This document shows positions 17,750 through 25,464 of a stretch of 64,000 nt of DNA, piece by piece (position 1 is the first letter of the stretch; every line of letters starts with the position of its first letter). The notes beneath the pieces are model-generated. The model was given only the letters and a program-made list of their open reading frames with translations. It searched no databases and had not been told where the DNA came from. The translations under genes were made by a program, and so were the position numbers. Source of the stretch: Pyrococcus kukulkanii (GTDB taxonomy: Archaea > Methanobacteriota_B > Thermococci > Thermococcales > Thermococcaceae); the NCBI RefSeq assembly GCF_041647995.1, contig NZ_JARRIB010000002.1, positions 1 through 64,000 of the forward strand, in the 5' to 3' direction.

Positions 17750-17945
17750 CCAGGTAAAGAAATTGATGCTGAATTTGATAAGCTATATGAAATTGGAGCC
17801 CACACACTTACCGACTTTGCTGTAGAAGCGAGATATCCAACTATCTACGAAATTCCCCCAAGAGATTGCAAGAGAGGCTATTGAGATAGCAAAGCTTGTT
17901 ATGAATTTTGTCCTTAATAAATTGCAAATTAAAGATGCCCCTTGA
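17750..17945 (+). pseudogene. HEPN-domain gene remnant (3' end)
   Basis: Plus-strand remnant reading IDAEFDKLYEIGAHTLTDF, then VEARYPTIYEIP. One extra base near 17864 shifts the frame into EIAREAIEIAKLVMNFVL, ending at a TGA at 17943-17945. This is the C-terminal half of a HEPN domain, which in thermophiles is usually encoded beside an MNT nucleotidyltransferase antitoxin. The N-terminal half and any partner are missing. Its end overlaps the 3' end of pgk on the opposite strand. Confidence 0.72.
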
Positions 17946-19158
17946 ACTTCTCGTAGCTTAAGCTTAGAGCCTCGAGCACAGGCAGTTTCTCTCCGGCAAA
18001 GAACGTTAGCATCGCCCCTCCACCGGTTGAGACGTGGCTTATACCCTCTATTCCGTACTTATGTATGCTAGCTATTGAGTGACCCCCACCGACAACGCTG
18101 AACGCTGGACTTTCAGCTATGGCCCTAAACACTCCTACTGTTCCCACAGCAAACTCCTCCCTCTCAAAAACACCCATAGGGCCGTTGGCCACTATTATCT
18201 TTGCCTGCATGAGGACCTGCCTGTACTTCTCCACCGTTCTCGAGCCTATATCCAGTATCTGGTACTCATCAAATAGCCTCTTTTCTTCACTTAGCAGGTC
18301 TATCTCCAGCCTCTCCCCTTTATAGTCTATTGCAAAGTCTACGGGGGTTTTAACGAAGGGATAAAACTCATCCAGTATCTTCTCGGCCCAGTCCACGAAC
18401 TTTAAAATCCCTTTACGTTCCATGAACTCTATGTTCCTCCTTCCCAAATTAAAGCCCTTAGCCAAGGTAAAGACGTTTGCAACCAATCCTCCGGTTAAAA
18501 TGAGGTCAGCTTTACCTTTCCTTAACACGTTCTCGGCAACCCTCAACGAGTCATCGACCTTTGCCCCCCCAAGGACGTATACTCTGGGCCTCTCTTTACT
18601 GTAATAAGCTTTGCTTAGAGCCTCAACCTCCCTCTCCATTAAGAGTCCCATTATCATGGGCTTTACCCTTGCAAAACCAACAAGGGAGGGCTGACTTCTA
18701 TGTGCGGCGGCAAAGGCATCATTCACAACAAGATCTATAACTTGGGAGAGCTTTTTAACGAAGAACGTTTTTTCGCACTCCTCTATGGACTTATTTTTAA
18801 CTTCCTCAGCTGAAAACCTCAGGTTTTCGAGCATTAAAACCTCCCCAGGTTTGAGCTCCCTAATCTTCTCCCTAGCGTACTTTCCAAATATATCCTCAAC
18901 GTACTCAACGTGCTGGTCTAACAGTTCAGAGAGAATCCTCGCGTGCTCTTCTGTTGTGGCGTAGTCTTCACTATATGGCTTTCCCTGATGAGTGCCTATA
19001 ACAAGCCTCGCTCCACTTTCGAGCAGGTACTTTATCGTTGGAAGCACGGCCCTAAATCTCGCGTCACTGATTATCTTGCCATCTTTCATTGGTGAATTGA
19101 GGTCAGCACGAAGGAAAACCGCCTTATTATGGAAATTAAAATCGCTCAATCTGAACAT
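17929..19158 (-). CDS. pgk: Phosphoglycerate kinase
   Basis: 409 aa, normal length for the archaeal enzyme. RADLNSPMKDGKI (about 19-31) and GTHQGKP hold substrate-binding residues; GGAKVDDSLRV is the nucleotide loop region, and the C terminus has GGGHSIASIHKYG and STGGGAMLTFFAG. It converts 1,3-bisphosphoglycerate and ADP to 3-phosphoglycerate and ATP in gluconeogenesis and part of glycolysis. A GGTGGTGAA ribosome site precedes the ATG. It lies beside the asd/thr remnants, an order I recall from related Pyrococcus genomes. Confidence 0.97.
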   Translation of the reverse strand: MFRLSDFNFHNKAVFLRADLNSPMKDGKIISDARFRAVLPTIKYLLESGARLVIGTHQGKPYSEDYATTEEHARILSELLDQHVEYVEDIFGKYAREKIRELKPGEVLMLENLRFSAEEVKNKSIEECEKTFFVKKLSQVIDLVVNDAFAAAHRSQPSLVGFARVKPMIMGLLMEREVEALSKAYYSKERPRVYVLGGAKVDDSLRVAENVLRKGKADLILTGGLVANVFTLAKGFNLGRRNIEFMERKGILKFVDWAEKILDEFYPFVKTPVDFAIDYKGERLEIDLLSEEKRLFDEYQILDIGSRTVEKYRQVLMQAKIIVANGPMGVFEREEFAVGTVGVFRAIAESPAFSVVGGGHSIASIHKYGIEGISHVSTGGGAMLTFFAGEKLPVLEALSLSYEKFKGHL

Positions 19159-19202
19159 TTCACCACCGTAAAATTATTGGAAGGAGGTTTAAGAAAGTTT
19201 AT

Positions 19203-20456
19203 TTACTCACCGTAGGTGGCAATGCTTTCTCTAGCAAGCTCCACTAGATCTCCCGGTGTTAGCACGTCAACGTTCTTTGGTTCCCTCTCAAGAACATCCA
19301 GGGATGGAACAAATAGTATCTTTCTGCATTTGAATTTTTGGAGCTTTTCTTCGATTTTTCTAATTTCTTCTCCCCTAACTCTTGACTTCCACTTTACTTC
19401 ACCGACAATTTCGAGATGACTGAACCTTAGAAGGGCTATGTCAACTTCAAGTTTCGGCTCCTCGATTTTTGTTTTTCTCAGCCCATACACTTTGCTTAGC
19501 AGATTCTCTACGAAGTACTGAACGTGAAAGGGGAGCTTCATCTCAATAACTTTGGCTATAAATTCTACTGGTGTCTCAAGCTCCGTGTAGGAGTACTTTT
19601 CCTCGAGATAGAAGTGAAGATCTAATAAGGGGGAAGATATCCTGTATCTGAACCTCTTCTTTCCATATATGGGGATTTTTTCAAGAAATCCCATGGCCGT
19701 AAGGATTTTCAAGTACTTCTGAACTGCAGAGGGTGACTCTATCAACCCTTTATTTATTAAAATGCTAGCTATTTCTCCACTCTTCTGCATTCCGTCCGCT
19801 ACAGCAGATAAAATAGCTAAATATACCCTGGACATGGTGACTTCCTCTTCCCTGAAAGCTTCTCCGACGATCTCTTCAACTACAGCCCCTGAACTTGCCA
19901 AGTATTCTGCAAGAAATCTCCTCAATGGCGGCCTGTATATCGGGACTAAAATAGGCTCCCTCAAGTACGTCGCTGCCTCGATCAATTCTTTCCCGTTAAC
20001 CTCCTTTTTGAGTTCAACAAGCAATTCCCTCTCATCAATTAAGCCAACTTTAATTGGCTCTGCTATTCCAAGAAGAGGGCTTTCCCTCCGAGCAATGAGC
20101 CTAGTTGTGAGCCAGAGCGTTGACGTTATGAGTATAAGGTCTCCAGTGCCAGAATATGCATGGAGGAAGTCAAGGAACTCATCTGGCAGTCTATGAAACT
20201 CATCTATAACGATCCTTTTGCTTTCTCTTAAATCTTGAAGCAGGCCACTAATGAATTCTCTATAGCCCATAGAGATCGCATCTTGCTTGTCAAAAACACT
20301 CCCATCCCTTTTTACGAAATAGAACTTGTCCCATTTTGTGAATTTCTCAACCAAGAACGTTTTTCCAGTCTTTCTCCGCCCGTATACCATCTTCCATCCA
20401 GGGGATTTTAATTTGTTAACCTCGATTCTCCTGGGAATGATTCTCATGGGAATCAT
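19203..20456 (-). CDS. Archaeal ATPase with DUF234 nuclease-like domain
   Basis: 417 aa (414 if the second ATG at 20447 is used). P-loop GRRKTGKT (about 26-33) and Walker B RIVIDEFHRL (about 98-107) mark the archaeal ATPase_2 family. A winged-helix segment (SGEIASILINKGLIESPSAV) follows, then DUF234, whose EVDIALL and IVGEVKWKSR give a D-x(n)-E-x-K pattern like PD-(D/E)XK nucleases. Function is unknown; such proteins are multi-copy in Thermococcales and have been suggested to be mobile or defence-linked. A TATA-like TTTTTATATAATT lies just upstream, so the mRNA is probably nearly leaderless. An inverted repeat spans the start codon (see 20435-20458). Confidence 0.85.
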   Translation of the reverse strand: MIPMRIIPRRIEVNKLKSPGWKMVYGRRKTGKTFLVEKFTKWDKFYFVKRDGSVFDKQDAISMGYREFISGLLQDLRESKRIVIDEFHRLPDEFLDFLHAYSGTGDLILITSTLWLTTRLIARRESPLLGIAEPIKVGLIDERELLVELKKEVNGKELIEAATYLREPILVPIYRPPLRRFLAEYLASSGAVVEEIVGEAFREEEVTMSRVYLAILSAVADGMQKSGEIASILINKGLIESPSAVQKYLKILTAMGFLEKIPIYGKKRFRYRISSPLLDLHFYLEEKYSYTELETPVEFIAKVIEMKLPFHVQYFVENLLSKVYGLRKTKIEEPKLEVDIALLRFSHLEIVGEVKWKSRVRGEEIRKIEEKLQKFKCRKILFVPSLDVLEREPKNVDVLTPGDLVELARESIATYGE

Positions 20457-20458
20457 TC
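20435..20458 (-). promoter_or_regulatory. Inverted repeat over the start of the DUF234 ATPase gene
   Basis: GAATGATT (20435-20442) and AATCATTC (20451-20458) are perfect 8-bp inverted arms around an 8-bp spacer. The repeat covers both candidate start codons and the predicted transcription start. It may be an autoregulatory operator. Part of the symmetry comes from the coded IP/IIP residues, so chance is possible. Confidence 0.4.
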
Positions 20459-20495
20459 TAAGCAGAATTATATAAAAAGGTTATGCTCAAAAAAT

Positions 20496-21501
20496 TCAAA
20501 GATACCCAAGCCTATATGCGAGCTCAGCGTTTAAAACTAAGCCTCCCCTCTTACCCCTGACAAGGTTGTGCCCCAAGACAACGTATTTAACTCCCCCACT
20601 TATCTCCTCAAGCCTTCCCACGGTCACCGTCAGTCCCTCTCCGCGATCCCTGTGAAGTCTAGGTTGAGGAACCTCCGTATAAACTATGGGCTTCTCGTAA
20701 GAGGGCAGGTTTAAATCATTTAGAGGATCGAACTCCTCAAACGCTCTCCGAATTTCTTCAACATCCGGGTTCTCAAGCTCAACAAAAACTGCCTCAGTGT
20801 GTCCGTGTATTACGGGAACTCTAGTTGCTATCGCGGATATATCAAAGTCTGCGAACTTTATCTTATCCCCCCTTAAGCTCTCCTAGGATCTTCCTGCTTT
20901 CGTTCTCTATCTTCCACTCTTCCCCACTTATGAACGGAATTACGTTATCGTGGATGGCATAGGCAGAAAGACCAGAGAAACCAGCGCCGCTGATTGCCTG
21001 CATCGTGGCTACCCTGACCTTCTTTATGCCAAAATTCCTCAACGCCGCCAGTGATAGGGTTAGAATAGCAGTTGAGCAGTTTGGATTAGTGACTATAAAT
21101 CCTTTCCAGCCCCTCTTTTCCTTTTGAACCTTTATGAGTTCCAGGTGCTCTTTGTTGACTTCTGGTACTAGAATTGGGACATCTTCGTCGTAACGATGGG
21201 CTCTTGTGTTGGTAAACACGGGAATTTCCTTGGCGAGCTTTTCCTCAACATCCTTCGATATTGAAGCAGGCAAAGCATTGAACACTAAGTCAACCCCAGG
21301 ATCTTCAAGGAATTCTGTTAGGCTCACCACGACATAATCTCTGAATTCTTCGGGAGCGTCTTCAACAAATTCACCGTACTTCTTTCCAGCGGATCTTTCT
21401 GAGGCAACCAGCTTCTCAACCTTGAACCATGGATGACCCTCGAGGAGATTAACGAACGTTCTCCCAACTAATCCCGTTGCTCCTAAAACTGCGACCTTCA
21501 T
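20496..21501 (-). pseudogene. asd: Aspartate-semialdehyde dehydrogenase, frameshifted
   Basis: The first 212 codons read a normal ASADH: GATGLVGRTFVNLL (NADP loop, 8-21) and catalytic Cys in VTNPNCSTA. At a run of six C on the plus strand (20867-20872) the frame is lost and a TAA follows. With one base fewer the frame continues IKFADFDISAIATRVPVIHG to a TGA at 20496-20498, giving the usual length of about 335 aa. A single-base insertion is the simplest explanation. Since the adjacent lysC and thrC are also destroyed, decay of the pathway is more likely than sequencing error. A GGAGGGTGAT ribosome site precedes the start. Confidence 0.88.
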
Positions 21502-21535
21502 TCCATCACCCTCCTGAACGCTTCTAGCGTTGGCT

Positions 21536-22839
21536 CTATGGCTCAGGTAGCTTGAAGTTGTTTACAACTATGTTCGGGTCTTTCAGTCCGTGACCCGTGG
21601 TTATCAGCACGTAGCTCTCGCTCCTATCTATGGCGCCCTCACACAGGAGCTTTATCAGACCAGCCAAGGATGCTGCTGAAGCTGGCTCCACAAAAAGCCC
21701 CTCTTTAGAGGCCAGAATCCTCTGGGCTTCAAGTATCTCTTCGTCGGTAACGCTCTCGAAGAGTCCTCCCGATTCCTTCACGACGTTCCAAGCCTTGGGC
21801 CAGTTCGCGGGGTTTCCTATCCTTATTGCTGTTGCAACAGTTTCGGGCTTCTCCTCTGGCCTGAACTCCTTGCCCTCTTTCCAGGCCTTTGCTAGAGGAG
21901 AGGCACCTTCCGCCTGAATTCCGATCATCCTGGGGAGCTCGTCTATTACTCCAGCCTCATAGAGCCCCTTGAATCCCTTCCAGATTGCCGAGATGTTGCC
22001 GGCGTTTCCTACAGGCACTACAACATTATCCGGAACCCTCTGGAGCTGATCGTAGATCTCGTAAGCTATAGTCTTCTGCCCTTCAAGCCTGAACGGATTT
22101 ATTGAGTTCAGCATGTAAACTCCAAGCTCCCTGCTTGCCTCAACCACAACCCTAAGTGCATCATCAAAGTTACCGTTAACGGGAACTACTTGGGCTCCGT
22201 AGATTATGGCCTGGGCGAGCTTTCCTAGGGCAATCTTACCGCTCAGAACCAAAACATAAGCTTTTATTCCGGCCTTTGCATCGAGAAGGCTCGCCAGTGC
22301 TGTCGCAGAGTAATCACTCCCTCCCCAGGGTCGCAACTTTATCGCTGAGATTGGCCATAAATCCTGAAATAACAGGAACAAGGGCCTCCTCGAGGGCTTC
22401 ATATATTAGCTTGGCATTCCTTCTGCTCTTCTCAATATCAATGAATGCATCGCCGAACTCGCCCCTTCCGACGAATATTTCCTCCCCTGGGATTACTTTT
22501 CCACTTACGGCACTTGCGAAAAGAACTGCTGAAAGTAACTCTCCCATGCTGAGGATGTAGTCCCTAAGGGCGGGATATTTAAGATCAGGAAGGGTGAAGA
22601 GTCTATCTATATAGGGCTTTAAAATCGAAGAGCATTGCATGGTAAATACATTCACCCGCAACCTTTACGGCAAGGTCCTGATTTAAGCTATCAGCGTATC
22701 TTATTAGATCGTCTGTTATCCCTTTAAGGGCCGAAACAACTACAGCTACCTCGTTCTCTTCAGACAAACTCGCTACCAGTGAAACTGCATCCTGAAAGTC
22801 GAGTCTCATTGAGCTCCCGCCGAACTTGAATACTATCAT
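21536..22839 (-). pseudogene. lysC'-'thrC deletion fusion (aspartokinase to threonine synthase)
   Basis: The 5' part reads aspartokinase: MIVFKFGGSS at the start, a frameshift near 22625, LKPYIDRLF through GFMANLSDKVATLGR, then a second frameshift near 22318 into GGSDYSATALASLLDA. There the frame passes directly into threonine synthase at AGIKAYVLV...GKIALGKLAQ and runs normally to TTGHGLKDPN and a TAA at 21536. Missing are the C-terminal part of aspartokinase, all of homoserine kinase and the N-terminal part of threonine synthase including its PLP-lysine region. A deletion with endpoints at similar ALASLL-type sequence is the likely cause. No active enzyme can be made. Confidence 0.85.
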
Positions 22840-22865
22840 TTCCCCGCCAAGCCATGTTTCTCAGG

Positions 22866-22882
22866 AAATTTTATATATTTTT
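22866..22882 (-). promoter_or_regulatory. Promoter of the former lysC-thrC-asd operon
   Basis: AAAATATATAAAATTT on the minus strand is a strong TATA-type element about 30-40 bp before the lysC start at 22839, so the promoter has survived the gene decay. The rest of 22885-22990 shows nothing recognisable apart from AT-rich DNA. Confidence 0.45.
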
Positions 22883-22991
22883 AGACATAATTTTAATGCC
22901 TAAAAATAACTAGAAAGAATAAAACTTTGAATAGTAGCTCGAGGGTTAACTATTAGCTCAGAAAATTCCTGGGTAAAAAAAGTAAGGGAGT

Positions 22992-24065
22992 CTAGCTAGT
23001 CACGCTCTCAAGCTTATCCTTTTTCACAATGTACGTATCCTCATGCTTTATGCTTCCCTCGGGCAACATTAAGGGAGCATGAATTATGCTGAGAACCATA
23101 TTCTCCTGAACCTTTTGAGCCCTAGTCTGAACTATTATCGTCGGCATGGGCAACTCTTCAATCAGCAGGCCAACGCCGTGGGTGTAACCCGTAATGTATC
23201 CATTTCCAAATCCTTTCGCCCTAAAAAATTCCGCTAGCTTCTTCTCAACGGAGTTTAAGGGAACTCCAATCCTTGTTTCATCCAGTGCAAGCCTGTAAGC
23301 TTCTTCTTTGGCCTTTATTGCCTCTCTAACCCTAGCCCCAGGATCCCCAATGACGAAGGTTCTGGCCATGTTAGCGTGGTAATGGTTGTAGTCAGCACCG
23401 ATGACCACGGTAACAACTCCATTTTCCTTAACCTTCAGGTCACGGAAGGGCTCTGCATGAGCCCTTGGAGTTGTGGAGACGTAAACCTTAGGATTTTCGC
23501 TACCCTTAATCATAAGCTCCCTCGTAATCTCAGCGGCTATCTCAAGCTCGCTCTTTCCTGGTTTTATGACCTCCTCAGCAACCTTCATTCCTGCCTTCGC
23601 TATCTTTCCGGCCTTTCTTATCTGCTCAAGCTCCCACTCATCCTTGATCATCCTTAGACCCATTGTTATGTCCAGAATATCTACAACATCTACCGTTGGA
23701 TTCAACCTCTGGAATATCCTGAGAAATGCTAGGTATGCATCCCTCTCAAAGCCGAACTCAAGGCCAACCCTCTCCATCCCGTTGTTGCGTATCCAACTAA
23801 CTATGTGGGCCATAAGATCCTCAACCCTTTGGTATTCCTCAACATCCTCTATCCAACTCCTTCTCTTGAATTCCTCAGCCTCATTCCTTACTACGAGAAC
23901 CTCAGGCTCTCCCTCCGCTGGAATTAGAAGGGAGGGCCTAAGCCACTTAGTTCCAGTGAAGTAGATAAAGGAAGATAGCGTTCTTATGACCGCTCCATCT
24001 ATGTCCCTCTTCTTGAGCTCTTCCTGAAACCTCTTTACTCTCTTCCTAAATATTTCTTCATTCAT
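22992..24065 (-). CDS. M24-family (Xaa-Pro peptidase-like) protein lacking metal ligands
   Basis: 357 aa from the ATG at 24065, chosen for its GGAGGGGA site and because a TATA box (CTTATATAATG) overlaps the longer start at 24155. N-terminal creatinase-like domain, then a pita-bread fold. The usual first metal Asp is Val in TVVIGADYNHY, the second is Asn in HANMARTF, and the Glu after NMVLS is Ile. The His in YTHGVG and Glu in KHEDTY remain. Three of five ligands are thus absent, so it is probably not a normal metallopeptidase; a binding or regulatory role is inferred. Relatives include prolidase and aminopeptidase P. Confidence 0.8.
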   Translation of the reverse strand: MNEEIFRKRVKRFQEELKKRDIDGAVIRTLSSFIYFTGTKWLRPSLLIPAEGEPEVLVVRNEAEEFKRRSWIEDVEEYQRVEDLMAHIVSWIRNNGMERVGLEFGFERDAYLAFLRIFQRLNPTVDVVDILDITMGLRMIKDEWELEQIRKAGKIAKAGMKVAEEVIKPGKSELEIAAEITRELMIKGSENPKVYVSTTPRAHAEPFRDLKVKENGVVTVVIGADYNHYHANMARTFVIGDPGARVREAIKAKEEAYRLALDETRIGVPLNSVEKKLAEFFRAKGFGNGYITGYTHGVGLLIEELPMPTIIVQTRAQKVQENMVLSIIHAPLMLPEGSIKHEDTYIVKKDKLESVTS

Positions 24066-24218
24066 CGCTAGTCCCCTCCAATCTGACAGTCTCTTCTCTC
24101 CCTCTAACGGTTCCCAGATTAATTTCTTGCTGCTATAGAATTTACACAAACTCATTATATAAGTTATAACTCCACCTTAGAAGGCCTCGCAAAGGAGGGC
24201 AAAACCACTCATGCGAGG

Positions 24219-24381
24219 TTAGATCTCCGTCCCTATCTGGTTGCAATCTATAATATACTTCTTAATTTCTTCCTGGGACAAGCTTAGGATTTTTCTCTGC
24301 ATATAGATAAACTAACTGCTTCAACCAAGGATCCCACTCCTTGAGCTTCACCTCGCAGTAACCGAACTCTCCCTCCTGCAT
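24219..24381 (-). pseudogene. Degenerate coding remnant, family not recognised
   Basis: The minus strand reads MQEGEFGYCEVKLKEWDPW from 24381, then KQLVYLYA, and after one frame change QEEIKKYIIDCNQIGTEI before a TAA at 24219. Composition and frame bias look protein-like, but no complete domain can be named; the start resembles the N-terminal cysteine region of radical-SAM proteins. A 7-bp inverted repeat (24185-24191 / 24212-24218) lies next to it. The rest of 24390-24550 shows nothing beyond AT-rich DNA. Confidence 0.35.
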
Positions 24382-24571
24382 CCTTGAATTATTGACCAAT
24401 GTTTTTCTCTTCTACTTCCAAAGGCAATAGTGACGTATTTCGGCCAAAGGACGAGGATTTCGGAAGAAAAATATAATTGGCTCAGGGGGTGTTCACTTCA
24501 TCACTATTCAGGGGGCTTGCTACTCATCATCGCCTAGAACCTTTTTATTTCCTGGGTTAAAATCTATTCCC

Positions 24572-24979
24572 ATGAGGAAGTACTTTATAGTGAAGGTTAA
24601 GGAGAATGGAAAGCTTGAGATTCCACTTGAGCTTGCCTATGAGATAGGGCTCGTTAAGGGGGCGTACTTCCTGGTTGAAATAGACACGAACTTAAAGGAA
24701 ATGCATATAGAGAGGGTTGCCCTACCTGGAAAAAAGCTTGTGGAAATTGAGGTCATAGTTGAGGACAAGCCGAGAATCCTAGCCAAAGTTAGCGAAACCT
24801 TAGGAAGATTAGGCATAAACATACTGTTTAACGAGGTGGAAGAGTTAGAATCCCTAGGTCTGTCTGCAATAGTTGCAATAGTAGATATAAGTCAGAGCAC
24901 CATCTCATTAGATGACTTAAAAAGGGAACTGGAGAAAATTAAGGAAGTTAAAGAAGTTAAAGTACTAGACATGGACTAA
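24572..24979 (+). CDS. AbrB-like / ACT-domain fusion protein
   Basis: 135 aa. Residues 1-45 (YFIVKVKENGKLEIPLELAY) resemble the swapped-hairpin SpoVT/AbrB DNA-binding fold, including the IPLELAYEIGL turn. Residues about 55-135 form an ACT domain: EIEVIVEDKPRILAKVSETL, then GINILFNEVEEL. ACT domains usually bind amino acids, so this looks like a small ligand-responsive regulator. TTTTTATTT about 25 bp upstream of the ATG predicts a leaderless mRNA. The gene stands alone among gene remnants. Ligand and targets unknown. Confidence 0.8.
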   Translation: MRKYFIVKVKENGKLEIPLELAYEIGLVKGAYFLVEIDTNLKEMHIERVALPGKKLVEIEVIVEDKPRILAKVSETLGRLGINILFNEVEELESLGLSAIVAIVDISQSTISLDDLKRELEKIKEVKEVKVLDMD

Positions 24980-25126
24980 CATGGGTGCCATTTCAGCAAC
25001 TACCATTTCCACTATCGGTTACATTTGTTGCAACTGATGGGGTTAACCTTGCACTCCCGTCCACAGTGGGAGATTATTCATTTATTTCCTCAAGTTTTCG
25101 TTGAACATGAGCTAGCACAACTTTAG

Positions 25127-25402
25127 CAAATCTCTGGCTGTGAAAGTCCAGATCCGATAGAAAAAACAATTATTTCATTTTTTCCTGGAAGTTACACATA
25201 TTCTATAGCGTTCCCTTCTTGTAACTTTATGTGCTCATTCTGCTACAATTGGGAAATAAGCCAGATGATAAGAGAAAAGATTCCATTACCATACTTTGAA
25301 TCCAAACCAGAAGATATAGTAAGAATGGCAACAGAAAACAGGACAAAAATAATCGGAGAGGAAGGAACTCAGGAAATATACAAAGAGATACTAACTAGCT
25401 AG
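25127..25402 (+). pseudogene. Radical-SAM (AmmeMemoRadiSam-type) gene fragment
   Basis: After an in-frame TAG at 25124-25126 the frame reads GCESPDPIEKTIISFFPGS, then SCNFMCSFCYNWEIS, which carries the CxxxCxxC cluster motif. It continues LPYFESKPEDIV and stops at TAG 25400-25402. The DPIEK...FFPGS...CNFxCxFCxNWEIS order is diagnostic of COG1180/AmmeMemoRadiSam enzymes, but the N-terminal cysteine domain and most of the barrel are gone. At about 91 codons it cannot be active. The 24980-25126 stretch upstream also shows scattered protein-like reading frames without assignment. Confidence 0.75.
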
Positions 25403-25464
25403 GTCTTGAAGGGACGCTTCAAGATCATGAAAAGCGTTTCAAAAAGAAAATAAGATGGAAAAGA

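Noticed and set aside
20863-20875. Programmed frameshift in asd
   Set aside because: A slip at six C could in principle be programmed, but the adjacent lysC and thrC are irreversibly broken, so decay is simpler.
24155-24157. Longer start of the M24 protein at 24155
   Set aside because: A TATA box overlaps this codon, so the transcript would begin after it; the ATG at 24065 has a strong ribosome site.
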